A program made the translations under genes and the position numbers. 64,000 bases of DNA from Prevotellaceae bacterium UBA1746 (GTDB taxonomy: Bacteria > Bacteroidota > Bacteroidia > Bacteroidales > Bacteroidaceae), in NCBI GenBank assembly GCA_905369775.1, contig CAJPJR010000006.1:1-64000 (forward strand), read 5' to 3'. The notes beneath the pieces are model-generated. The model did not search any database. It worked only from the letters and a program-made list of their open reading frames with translations, and had not been told where the DNA came from. Shown one piece after another: positions 1 through 8,241 of the stretch (its first letter is position 1; the number at the start of each line of letters is the position of its first letter).

Positions 1-1
1 A

Positions 2-247
2 TACCACGACGAGCTCTATGGTCATCTTGAATTGCAAGGAGAATTAGCATCTTTTGAGCAGGGAAAGTCAAAGCGTCCATACATTAGGTGTAGGAATGGG
101 AAGAGTACTACTCTAAATATAAGTCTAGCTAAGTACATTCGTCACCAAATTCATCATCCAGAGAATACACAAAATAGGCTCTATACATCAGAAGAACTCC
201 AACAGTCGATAGAAGAAATGAGAATGTTTTTAATATCCGTAAAATAG
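2..247 (+). CDS. C-terminal fragment of an unrecognised protein
   Basis: The frame is open from the left edge of the window to TAA at 245-247, so only about the last 81 residues are visible. The piece is hydrophilic. It contains a YIRHQIHHPEN stretch and ends in a short helical segment (EELQQSIEEMRMFLISVK). I have a weak memory of similar endings in large AAA-type ATPases of Bacteroidota, but no catalytic motif lies inside the window, so no function is assigned. Its base composition is more A+T-rich than the genes that follow, which may mean it belongs to an accessory gene to the left. Confidence 0.5.
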   Translation, partial: YHDELYGHLELQGELASFEQGKSKRPYIRCRNGKSTTLNISLAKYIRHQIHHPENTQNRLYTSEELQQSIEEMRMFLISVK

Positions 248-822
248 CTCTAGGAAATAAAACGAGAAATACAAGCCGCAGACCTAAAGTTTTTTCGGTT
301 ATTCACTCCAAATGTAGGATACACCGAATTTTATTCGCAGAAAAGCGAGTGATCGCACCCATTTTGTGGGATGTTGTGCTCGCTTTTCGAGTGGACATTC
401 GTTTTGCTTCGGGGCTAATCCTGTTTTTGTGAGGCTGCTCCTACACTTTCTCCTCCCGATCTTTCGCCCTGTTGGTGAAATGTCGGGATTTTCCAGTATG
501 TCAAAGAGCGTGTGCGCTGATAGTGAAGACGATAGTTCATCTGTTTTGCGCTATATGGACGCCGCAATGCGGCGAGGAAAAGGTTGTGTTTATTCAAGCG
601 CAAAGATAAATCTTTTGTTTCGAATTGACGATGTTTTTGCGAAATAAATTGCAGTTTTCTTTCGCGTTGTTGTGGTGAGTGATAAAAACAAGTGGACTTT
701 CTTTCGAATGCTCTCTTGTTTTGTGTCTTTCTTGGCTTCTTTTGGTGGAAAGCCGCGTGTCTTTTTCTTCTCGCTCCGTCGGCGGTTGCCCCTCGCGTGT
801 GTAGGTGCGCCTAAGCGGACAC
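248..822. other. Intergenic region with a hairpin, no convincing gene
   Basis: No reading frame here looks like a protein. A stem-loop with perfect 10-base arms GAAAAGCGAG (340-349) and CTCGCTTTTC (379-388) lies about 95 bases after the preceding stop. It could end that transcript, although no clear T-run follows. The short palindrome CGCCGCAATGCGGCG lies near 560-574. The remainder is featureless up to the repeat element that begins near 823. Confidence 0.4.
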
Positions 823-1062
823 GCTCCTGCGCATCGCGCACTCACCGCAGTTCGCATTTCTTGCCTTCACCTTTCACCTTCACCCGCAATGTGTTGAAAA
901 TGGGGGAGATATGCGTGAACTTTCGGGCGATTTTAACACTTCACGGGTGAAGGAAAATGCCCCCCCTTGTCTTCACCCGTAAGCTTTTGTCCGTCAGTGT
1001 TTTGTGCCTTTCAGGTGAAGGCAAAAAACGAAAAACGGCTGACGCGCGCCTACGCGTGCGCG
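823..1062. repeat. Intergenic GTGAAGG inverted-end element, copy A
   Basis: First of three related elements. The left arm (about 848-871) reads towards TTGCCTTCACC. The right arm (1014-1062) is its reverse complement, GGTGAAGGC followed by AAAACGAAAAACGGCTG and the G+C-rich palindrome-like run near 1041-1062. A central hairpin has perfect arms CGGGTGAAG (944-952) and CTTCACCCG (971-979). The same three-part layout recurs near 5181-5503 and 20101-20430. This copy is the most degenerate at its left end. No reading frame is credible inside it. Confidence 0.6.
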
Positions 1063-1233
1063 TTGGTCGGCACATTGCCCACAAACGGGGAGGGGAGTGC
1101 GGTGCGAGCGCCGTGACGGAGAAAGACCAATGAGCGTGCAACACCGGCGCGCCTTTTTGCCCTTGGTTGGGGGCGTCGTGGCGTTTCGCTCACCGATAAC
1201 CCTTTTTAGATGCCACCGCGTGTGGAAAATTTG

Positions 1234-1241
1234 TATTTTTG
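1234..1241 (+). promoter_or_regulatory. Bacteroidota -7 element TATTTTTG
   Basis: The sequence matches TAnnTTTG exactly and lies about 85 bases before the ATG at 1328. No good -33 TTTG is seen at the usual distance, so strength is uncertain. Confidence 0.4.
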
Positions 1242-1327
1242 CCGTAGACATAGGGTCTTAGGGCGCGTGGTTCGCCATTTTGCCCGACCGACCGTTGTCC
1301 CCGGCACATCAAAACAAAACAAGACAC

Positions 1328-2520
1328 ATGAAAAGAAACACCCGTTCCATTCACTGCGCCTATCCGCGCCGTGATGCTTACGACGCCTTGAGTATGCCCG
1401 TCTATGAAAGTGTGGCGTATGAATTCGACAACGCGGCGACGATGGCCGATGTTTTCTGCGAACGCATCACGGCCCCCGACTATTCGCGTGTGGCGAACCC
1501 CACCGTCACCCATTTCGAGGACCGCGTGGCGGCCGTCACGGGAGCACGACGAGCCGTTGCTTTCAATTCGGGCATGGCCGCCATCAGTTCCACGCTCCTT
1601 TCGCTCACCGCCGCCGGCGCCAACGTGGTCACTTCGCGCCACCTTTTTGGAAACACCTATTCGCTGCTCACCGAAACATTGTCGCGTTTCGGAGTCGAAG
1701 TGCGTTTGTGCGATCTCACGCGCCCCGATGCGCTCGAAACGGCCATCGACGCGCACACGGCCTGCCTCTTTTTCGAGATTCTCACCAACCCGCAGCTCGA
1801 AGTGGCCGACGTGAATGCGCTGGCCGCAGTGGCACACCGTCGCGGGGTGCCGTTGGTGGCCGACACCACGATGATTCCTTTCACCGAATTCGACGGCCGG
1901 GCGCTGGGCATGGACATCGAAGTGGTGTCGAGCACCAAATATGTGAGCGGCGGTGCCACCTCGTTGGGCGGTGTGGTCATCGACTACGGACATTTCCCGC
2001 AGTTCACTGAGCGCATCACCCACGAGGCCTCTTCAATCTGGGCGCCTACATGACGCCGCAGGTGGCGCATCTGCAAACGCTTGGTCTCGAAACGTTGGAA
2101 GTGCGCTATCGCCGACAGGCTGCCACCGCCTTGGCTTTGGCACAATGGTTCGAGACGCGTCCGGAGGTGCTGCGCGTCACTTATGCCGGTTTGCCCTCGC
2201 ACCCTGCCCATGCGCTCTTCGCTCGGCAGTATGGAGGAACGTTTGGCGCGATGCTCACCCTCGATTTTGCCGATCGCGACGCCGCGTTCCGTTTCCTCGA
2301 CGCCTTGCGATTGGTGCACCGCGCCACCAATCTTTTCGACAATCGCACGCTGGCCATCCACCCGGCGAGCACCATCTTCGGACTTTTCGACGCCGAAGTA
2401 CGTGCTGCAATGGATGTGCGCGACACCACCGTGCGTCTCAGCATCGGGTTGGAAGATTTCGACGACCTGTGTGAGGATTTCGCACAAGCACTGGCCGCAG
2501 CGGCACGCACCGCCCACTGA
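1328..2520 (+). pseudogene. Frameshifted Cys/Met-metabolism PLP enzyme (O-acetylhomoserine sulfhydrylase / cystathionine gamma-synthase family)
   Basis: The first part (ATG 1328 to a stop at 2051-2053) carries the family signatures FNSGMAAI and SSTKYVSGGATSLGG, in which the Lys of STKY is the PLP-binding residue. The rest of the fold (LFNLGAYMTPQ, then LQTLGLETLEVRYRRQ, through to TGA at 2518-2520) is in another frame, with the switch near 2025-2032. Around the junction the spacing between DYGHFPQ and LFNLGAYMTP looks roughly 20 residues shorter than in the family members I know, so a small out-of-frame deletion is more likely than a single-base slip. The intact enzyme would make homocysteine or cystathionine. 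A PatB/MalY lyase follows 53 bases downstream. A sequencing error cannot be excluded. The upstream in-frame TTG at 1280 is not needed. Confidence 0.7.
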
Positions 2521-2573
2521 CCCGTCGGCCGACGCTGTTTTCTCAACACATACCCTATCAGACATTTACCATC

Positions 2574-3749
2574 ATGCCACAATATTTTTTCGACACGCTC
2601 ATTGACCGCAACGGCACGGACGCGCTCAAAGTCGATGCCCTCGCCCCACGTTGGGGGCGCACCGATCTGCTTCCGCTTTGGGTGGCTGACATGGATTTCG
2701 CCACTCCCGATTTCATTCTCGAAGCCTTGCGCGAACGTTTGGCACACCCCATTTTGGGCTACACAGCCGAACCGGCCGATTATCGTCCCGCCATTGTCGA
2801 TTGGATTGCCGAACACCATGGTTGGACCATTGCGCCGGAGTGGATCAGCTTCGTGCCCGGCGTGGTCAAAGGCATCGCCTTTGTGCTCGACGCCTTCACG
2901 CAACCCGGCGACAAAATTCTCATTCAACCTCCCGTCTATCACATGTTCCGTCTCACCATCGAGGGCGCCGGCCGAACGGTGGTCGACAATCCGCTGCGTT
3001 TGCGCGACGACGGACAATACGAAATGGATTTTGACCAACTGGCTGCGGTGGCCGACGGCTGCAAAGTCCTCGTCTTGTGCAATCCCCACAACCCGGGAGG
3101 GCGCTGTTGGGATCGGGCCACACTCGTTCGTTTGGCCGAGTTCTGTGCGGCGCGCGACATTTTGGTGGTCAGCGACGAAATTCATGCCGACATGGCCTTG
3201 TTTGGTGCGCGCCATTGTCCCTTTGCGGAGGTGGCCGAGTGTGCGGCGGCGAACAGCATCACCTTCGGCGCGCCCACCAAGACGTTCAATCTCGCCGGCG
3301 TGGTCAGCTCCTACGCCATCGTGCCCGACGCCGGTTTGCGCCGGCGCTTTTTCGACTGGTTGCGCGCGCGTGAACTGAACGAACCCACTGTTTTCGCGCC
3401 GATTGCCACCATTGCGGCCTTCCGACGCGGTGAAACGTGGCGTCGCGAGATGTTGGCCTACGTGGAAGACAACATTCGTTTCGTCGAAGCCTATTGCCGC
3501 GACCATCTTCCCGCTGTGCGCCCCGTGCGTCCCGAGGCCGGTTTCCTGGTGTGGCTCGATTGTCGCCGTTTGGGCTTGAACCGCGAGCAGCTGCTCGATT
3601 TGTTCGTCGACAAAGCCCATCTGGCGCTTAACGACGGCGAAATGTTTGGCACGGGCGGCGCGGGCTTCATGCGGCTCAATGTCGGTACGCCCCGCGCCGT
3701 GCTGGAACAGGCGATGCGGCAATTGGCCGAAGCCATCGCACAACTTTGA
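2574..3749 (+). CDS. patB: PatB/MalY-type cystathionine beta-lyase (class I/II aminotransferase fold)
   Basis: The 391-residue protein matches the C-S lyase branch of fold-type I PLP enzymes. It has the N-terminal PLWVADMDF, the CNPHNPGGR loop, the cofactor-contacting SDEIHADM and the PLP lysine in APTKTFNLAG. These enzymes cleave cystathionine or cysteine conjugates to homocysteine or a thiol, pyruvate and ammonia, in the cytoplasm. Length is normal for the family. It follows the damaged sulfhydrylase-family gene by 53 bases and probably shares its transcript, giving a small sulfur-amino-acid unit of which only this half is intact. An aminotransferase role cannot be ruled out from sequence alone. 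Confidence 0.88.
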   Translation: MPQYFFDTLIDRNGTDALKVDALAPRWGRTDLLPLWVADMDFATPDFILEALRERLAHPILGYTAEPADYRPAIVDWIAEHHGWTIAPEWISFVPGVVKGIAFVLDAFTQPGDKILIQPPVYHMFRLTIEGAGRTVVDNPLRLRDDGQYEMDFDQLAAVADGCKVLVLCNPHNPGGRCWDRATLVRLAEFCAARDILVVSDEIHADMALFGARHCPFAEVAECAAANSITFGAPTKTFNLAGVVSSYAIVPDAGLRRRFFDWLRARELNEPTVFAPIATIAAFRRGETWRREMLAYVEDNIRFVEAYCRDHLPAVRPVRPEAGFLVWLDCRRLGLNREQLLDLFVDKAHLALNDGEMFGTGGAGFMRLNVGTPRAVLEQAMRQLAEAIAQL

Positions 3750-3924
3750 CGGCCGACTGCCCCTGCAAGGACCAGTGGCCCCACGCCACCGAAAGGTGGT
3801 GCGGGGCCGCTGGTGTTTTGCGCCGTTACCCGTGAGAGTGAGCGCGGCGAATGGCTCGTTTTTCAGCGCCGAAGATGGTCGCCGCGATTTTTTTGCGAGG
3901 TCGACTCAAATAATCGCCGTTTTG

Positions 3925-3956
3925 TTTGGTTTATGTTGTAAACCTTCTTATATTTG
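3925..3956 (+). promoter_or_regulatory. Promoter: TTTG (3925-3928), 20-bp spacer, TATATTTG (3949-3956)
   Basis: Both halves match the Bacteroidota sigma-ABfr form with the usual spacing. The start point would be near 3962, about 140 bases before the ATG at 4102, so it should drive the membrane protein and winged-helix pair. Confidence 0.7.
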
Positions 3957-4101
3957 CCGTGTGAAAAGGATGATTCGCGATAATTCTGAGTAGCTGAATG
4001 TAGGAAGTTTATTGCTTAAACCTGTTTTTCGCGAGTGCATTCTCCGCCGGGTCGCAGACAGAGCGGACGCGCCACAGCGAAAACACCAAAATCACAACTC
4101 C

Positions 4102-4758
4102 ATGAAGTACGAACAACCCATGACCGGACGAGAGAGTTTGGAACTCATCTCTGCCATGATTGTCGACACCCGTCGGCGCTACCATTTTGAGGACGGCCGC
4201 CTCCATCTCTTTTGGGGCTACCTCGACATCGCCGTTGCCCTCTTGGTGTGGGGGGTGGGCTATTTCACCCAAAGCGCCTTGTCCAACGTGCTCTGGGCAC
4301 TGATTCCCCTGCTGGGTCTGCCCTTGAGTCGCTTGATTTCGCGCAAAAACACGACCGAAGGTTATGCCCTCAGCTATACCGATCGCATGATCTCGAGCAT
4401 GTGGCGCTATGTGACCTTCCTCTCCTTCGCCTTCGCGCTCATCTGCCTGCTGTTCTCCTTGGGCGGTCATCCGGGCGTGTGGATGCTCATGTTTTTCTAC
4501 AGTTTCTTGGTCGTGGGCATGGGCACCGCCTTCGTTGGGCTGCTGCTCGACTACCGATCGATGCTCTACGGCGGGGGCTTCTCCATCTTGGCCGGTGCTT
4601 TTGTCATCACCGCCGCCATTGCCGACAGTTCGCTGCTCAGTGTGTGGGCGATGCCACTTTTCATCGCGAGCAACGCGGCCATGTTTGTCATTCCCGGCCA
4701 TCTCATTCAGGCTGAGACCAAGCGCCGTGCCCAAAATAACACCCCGACTGATGTCTAA
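4102..4758 (+). CDS. Polytopic membrane protein of unknown function
   Basis: The 218-residue protein has about six hydrophobic segments (for example LDIAVALLVWGVGYF, a long stretch around FLSFAFALICLLFSL, and FSILAGAFVITAAIA) separated by short charged loops. It has no signal peptide and no catalytic motif that I recognise. I chose ATG 4102 rather than the in-frame TTG 4012 because residues before it are hydrophilic and unlike a start. Its stop overlaps the start of the winged-helix gene by 8 bases, which suggests translational coupling. Such pairs often consist of a membrane protein and its own regulator, but that is inference. Confidence 0.75.
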   Translation: MKYEQPMTGRESLELISAMIVDTRRRYHFEDGRLHLFWGYLDIAVALLVWGVGYFTQSALSNVLWALIPLLGLPLSRLISRKNTTEGYALSYTDRMISSMWRYVTFLSFAFALICLLFSLGGHPGVWMLMFFYSFLVVGMGTAFVGLLLDYRSMLYGGGFSILAGAFVITAAIADSSLLSVWAMPLFIASNAAMFVIPGHLIQAETKRRAQNNTPTDV

Positions 4759-5047
4759 CGCACTTCCCGATCTCGATCCGTTGCTTCACTCTCGGCTCCG
4801 ATTGGCGGTGGTTTCGGTGCTGATGAATGTGGAGGAGGCCGATTTCACCTTCCTCCGCGAACGCACCGGGGCCACGGCAGGCAACCTGAGTGTGCAACTT
4901 GACAAATTGGCGACAGCCGGCTACATTGAAATTCTCAAACTCCAATCTGCCAAACGCCCGCGCACCATTTGTCGCATGACCCAACAGGGTCGCGAGGCTT
5001 TCGCGACCTATGTTGAAGCCCTCCGGCAGTTTGTTCCTCTCGATTGA
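4751..5047 (+). CDS. Small winged-helix DNA-binding regulator (MarR/ArsR-like, HTH_34 type)
   Basis: The 98-residue protein starts at ATG 4751 inside the end of the membrane protein gene. It has the layout of a single winged helix: a helix with LRLAVVSVLMNVEEADFTFL, a recognition helix in TGATAGNLSVQLDKLATAGYI, and a basic wing around SAKRPRTICRMTQQGREAF. Domains of this kind dimerise and bind promoter DNA. It has no obvious ligand domain or metal-binding cysteine cluster. Coupling to the membrane protein suggests autoregulation of the pair. Confidence 0.8.
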   Translation: MSNALPDLDPLLHSRLRLAVVSVLMNVEEADFTFLRERTGATAGNLSVQLDKLATAGYIEILKLQSAKRPRTICRMTQQGREAFATYVEALRQFVPLD

Positions 5048-5180
5048 AAATGCTGCAGCCATCTCAGCGCGCGGCGACGCCTTTCGGTGTTGCCGTGCGT
5101 TTTTGTGAAGCGGTGGAGGGGTGAAGGTGACCGAAGTGGAGCGAGCGGTGCCCTCGGAGTGCACAAAAGCGTTGTGCCTC

Positions 5181-5503
5181 GCGCGTGCGCGCGTCAGCTG
5201 TTTTTCGAAAAATGCCTTCACCCTTCACCCGCTCTCGCCAATCCGTTGAACCTCACTGCACTACGTCGGTAAAAGGGTGAAGCATTAACATTCATACAAA
5301 GTTCACCATGCGAAAACGTGCGATGCAGGTCGTTGCGGCAGGGACTTTTTGTGCAGAAGTCGGGGTGAAGCAAAGGTGAAGCTCCCCGGAGCAAAGCCTT
5401 CACCCCTAATTCGCAGAGCAACAGATGGTTGTGAGGGGTGGGTGAAGAGGTGAAGAGGAAAAAAGAAAACCTCCTGATGCGCGCGTTACGTACGTGCGCG
5501 CAT
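5181..5503. repeat. Intergenic GTGAAGG inverted-end element, copy B
   Basis: The left arm (5181-5223) has GCGCGC-rich bases, then GTCAGCTGTTTTTCG and TGCCTTCACCC. The right arm (5441-5503) has GGTGAAGAGG, an A-rich run, CTGATGCGCGCG and ends in a palindrome whose tips are ATGCGCGC and GCGCGCAT (5477-5503). The central hairpin arms are GGTGAAG (5375-5381) and CTTCACC (5398-5404). About 60 bases before the right end resemble copy C. A further run with GGGGTGAAGGTGA near 5110-5132 may be remains of a nested copy. The remainder of the 5048-5663 gap holds nothing else I can support. Confidence 0.65.
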
Positions 5504-5663
5504 ACGGGCGCGAGGAGCGACGAAAAAAGGAGGAGGGAATTGGGAGAAAGGAGGGAGGTTGCGGCCGATGGTTCCGCGTCTTTTTGGCCCCGGGCGGAGG
5601 TGTGTTTCCATCGCCCAGGTGTGTGTGTCGAAGTGTGCGATGCGGAAGGGGTGGGGCAGGCGA

Positions 5664-6182
5664 TCAGACGAAACGGATGTAGCCCTCTTTGCGGGCTTGG
5701 GGATGGGAGGGGAAGTGTTCGGCTTGTCCCACCACGCAGCAACCGATGCCTTCCACGTCGGCGTCGATGCCCCACTGACTGAGCAGGGCTTTGCCCTCCG
5801 GGCGTTCGAAGATTTCGCGAGCGCGGTGAATCCAGCAGGCACCCCAACCGAGGGCGTGGGCGGCGTTGAGCAAATTGCCCATCACAAGCGAACCGTCGTA
5901 GAGGTAGGTGGGTTGTGCGCGATCGGCCAAGACGACCATGACCACCGGGGCGCCGTAGAACGGATCGCTGTCGCGACCGAGAATTTCGGCGTTGAGGCGC
6001 GAGAGCTGATCGCGCACGGCGCGGTCGGTGACCACCACGATGAACGGCGATTGCCGACCGCGGCCCGTCGGGGCGTTGGCGCCGGCATCGGCGATGCGTT
6101 GCAGGTCGGAATGAGCGGGGAGCACGTCGGGAGCGAAACGTTTGACGCTGCGACGCGAGAGGAGCATGTCGAGAGCTTCCAT
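5664..6182 (-). CDS. Nitroreductase-family flavoprotein
   Basis: The 172-residue protein begins MEALDMLLSRRSVKRF, the typical N-terminus of the FMN-dependent nitroreductase family, where the RRSVKRF arginines contact the cofactor phosphate. It continues with NAPTGRGRQ and with LVMGNLLNAAHALGWGACWI, the second flavin-contacting region. It probably reduces nitro-compounds or quinones with NAD(P)H as a homodimer in the cytoplasm, but the physiological substrate cannot be read. I chose the ATG at 6182 over the longer frame because the preceding residues are P/R-rich and not family-like. It is divergent from dnaX. Confidence 0.88.
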   Translation of the reverse strand: MEALDMLLSRRSVKRFAPDVLPAHSDLQRIADAGANAPTGRGRQSPFIVVVTDRAVRDQLSRLNAEILGRDSDPFYGAPVVMVVLADRAQPTYLYDGSLVMGNLLNAAHALGWGACWIHRAREIFERPEGKALLSQWGIDADVEGIGCCVVGQAEHFPSHPQARKEGYIRFV

Positions 6183-6288
6183 AGGGAAAGGGTGAGAGGT
6201 GAAGTCCAACTCCCGCGGGCGCGCCGACACAGCGGGGGGAACGCGCGGGGGCGACGGGGAAATGGACGGAATGGGGATCTGAGTATGG

Positions 6289-6296
6289 CGCAAAGC
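6289..6296 (-). promoter_or_regulatory. -7 element TAGCTTTG for the nitroreductase gene
   Basis: Reverse-strand match to TAnnTTTG about 107 bases before the ATG at 6182. No good -33 element is seen. It is back-to-back with the dnaX -7 box. Confidence 0.4.
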
Positions 6297-6352
6297 TACG
6301 ATTTTTTGTGCGGACAGCGACCCACGGGGCGTGGCAATTGCGAAAATAATTG

Positions 6353-6360
6353 TATCTTTG
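6353..6360 (+). promoter_or_regulatory. -7 element TATCTTTG for dnaX
   Basis: Exact TAnnTTTG match that would start transcription near 6367, giving a leader of only about 13 bases before the ATG at 6380. Confidence 0.55.
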
Positions 6361-6379
6361 CTCCGTAACATCAACCGGT

Positions 6380-8182
6380 ATGTCAGACTACATCGTTTCG
6401 GCCCGAAAATATCGCCCCACCAGCTTCGACGCTGTGGTGGGGCAGAAAGCACTGACCACTACACTGAAAAACGCCATCGCCGGCGGGAAATTGGCGCACG
6501 CCTATTTGTTTTGCGGCCCCCGAGGGGTGGGCAAAACCACTTCGGCACGCATCTTTGCCAAGACCATCAATTGCCTCAACCCCACACCGACGGGAGAGGC
6601 CTGCGATGCGTGCGAAAGCTGTGTGGCCTTCAACGAAGGGCGGTCGTACAACATCCATGAGCTCGACGCGGCATCGAACAACTCGGTCGACGACATTCGC
6701 GAACTCATCGAGCAGGTGCAAATTCCGCCGCAGGTGGGGCGCTACAAGGTGTTTATCATCGACGAGGTGCACATGCTCTCGCAGGCGGCCTTCAATGCGT
6801 TTCTCAAAACCCTCGAGGAACCGCCCGCACACGCCATTTTCATCTTGGCCACCACCGAGAAGCACAAGATCCTGCCCACCATCCTCTCGCGCTGTCAGAT
6901 TTATGACTTCAACCGCATGGAAGTGCCCGAAACGGTGGCGCATCTCAAGCATGTGGCCGAGAGCGAAGGCATAAAGTATGAAGAAGAAGCCCTCAATGTC
7001 ATAGCCCGAAAGGCCGACGGCGGCATGCGCGACGCGCTTTCGATCTTCGATCAGGTGGCTTCGTTCACGAACGGGAACATCACCTACGCCCAGACGATCG
7101 AAAACCTCAATGTGCTGGACTATGACTACTATTTCGAAGTGACCGACCGCTTGTTGGAGGTCGACATCCCGCAGGTGATGCTCCTGCTCGACAAGGTGCT
7201 CAACAAGGGCTTCGAAGCCGGGCATTTCATCGGCGGACTGGCCGCGCACTTCCGCGATCTGCTGGTGAGCCGCGACGCACAGACCCTCCCGCTCCTCGAA
7301 GTGGCGGAGAGCGTGCGGGCACGCTATGCCGAACAGGCGGCGCGCTGCACCCCGCGGTTCCTGTATGCGGCACTGAAACTGTGCAACGATTGCGACATCA
7401 ATTACCGCACGGCGCCCAACAAGCGCTTGCTGGTGGAACTGACATTGATTCAAGTGGCACAACTCTTGCAACAAGAGGACGTGCCCCCTTCCGGGCGTCG
7501 CCCTACGTTGCGACTTCTCCCCATCTTTAAGCCGGCAGCGGACCAGGTGCCGACGGCCGGCGCGCCTCAACAGAAAACGAGTGCGCCCCCTTCTGCGAAC
7601 GTCGGGACGGCAAGCCCGGCGATGACCCCGACGGCGGTGACGACGCCGGCCGCGCCCCGACCGATGCCGACACCGCGCACGGCGCAACAGCAACTGGCCG
7701 CGGCAAGACTGCAAACCGTTTCGCTCACCCGAAAACCGCTACCCGCGACGAGCGACGAGACGACGATCGGCCCCGCGACGTCAACGAACTCGACGGCGCC
7801 GACGGAACTGCGCTACGAAGCATTCACCGTGGAACAATTGGAGTACCTGTGGATGCGATTTGCCAACGAATTGCCACCGGCACAACTGGCCGAGGCCGGC
7901 CGCTTGAAAATGATTCGCCCGCAGCTGGGCGAGGCGCAGCGGGTGGTCGGTGTGGTGGAAAACGAAGCGGCGGCGGCCTATCTGAACAAAATCGTGCCGC
8001 AGCTCACGGCTTTCCTGCGCCGAGAATTGCACAACGACGGGGTCACGGTGGTTTTTGCCGTGAGCACCGAGCGACGCGAGAAGAAGCGGGTGTTCTCACC
8101 CCGCGAAATTTTTCGCAACATGGTCGAAACCAACGAGGCTTTCAGGCAGCTGGCGATAGAACTTCAACTCGAACTAAATTGA
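6380..8182 (+). CDS. dnaX: DNA polymerase III subunits gamma/tau
   Basis: The 600-residue protein is the clamp-loader ATPase. Residues about 35-60 contain the Walker A motif GPRGVGKT and the zinc-binding cysteines of CLNPTPTGEACDACESC follow. Walker B with the DEVH-type box is in VFIIDEVHMLSQAAF, the sensor in ILATTEKHKILPTILSRCQ. After residue ~370 comes a Pro/Ala/Thr-rich linker and a tau-like C-terminal part that would contact polymerase and helicase. ATG 6380 is preferred over the in-frame ATG 6350, which lies on the promoter. I looked for, but cannot confirm, a slippery site that would yield a separate gamma form. Confidence 0.95.
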   Translation: MSDYIVSARKYRPTSFDAVVGQKALTTTLKNAIAGGKLAHAYLFCGPRGVGKTTSARIFAKTINCLNPTPTGEACDACESCVAFNEGRSYNIHELDAASNNSVDDIRELIEQVQIPPQVGRYKVFIIDEVHMLSQAAFNAFLKTLEEPPAHAIFILATTEKHKILPTILSRCQIYDFNRMEVPETVAHLKHVAESEGIKYEEEALNVIARKADGGMRDALSIFDQVASFTNGNITYAQTIENLNVLDYDYYFEVTDRLLEVDIPQVMLLLDKVLNKGFEAGHFIGGLAAHFRDLLVSRDAQTLPLLEVAESVRARYAEQAARCTPRFLYAALKLCNDCDINYRTAPNKRLLVELTLIQVAQLLQQEDVPPSGRRPTLRLLPIFKPAADQVPTAGAPQQKTSAPPSANVGTASPAMTPTAVTTPAAPRPMPTPRTAQQQLAAARLQTVSLTRKPLPATSDETTIGPATSTNSTAPTELRYEAFTVEQLEYLWMRFANELPPAQLAEAGRLKMIRPQLGEAQRVVGVVENEAAAAYLNKIVPQLTAFLRRELHNDGVTVVFAVSTERREKKRVFSPREIFRNMVETNEAFRQLAIELQLELN

Positions 8183-8241
8183 AGCGCCGACCGCTCCTGA
8201 CGGAACAAGAATTCATAATCAAACGCTAAATAATCTCTGAC

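Noticed and set aside
366..647. 93-codon frame in the first spacer
   Set aside because: Ser/Phe/Arg-rich, crosses a hairpin, no family resemblance.
1242..1327. SAM or cobalamin riboswitch upstream of the sulfur-amino-acid genes
   Set aside because: The leader is under 90 bases and shows none of the conserved riboswitch cores.
1190..2023. Long minus-strand frame (277 codons) opposite the PLP enzyme
   Set aside because: His/Arg/Gly-rich composition and exact overlap with a conserved plus-strand gene mark it as a shadow.
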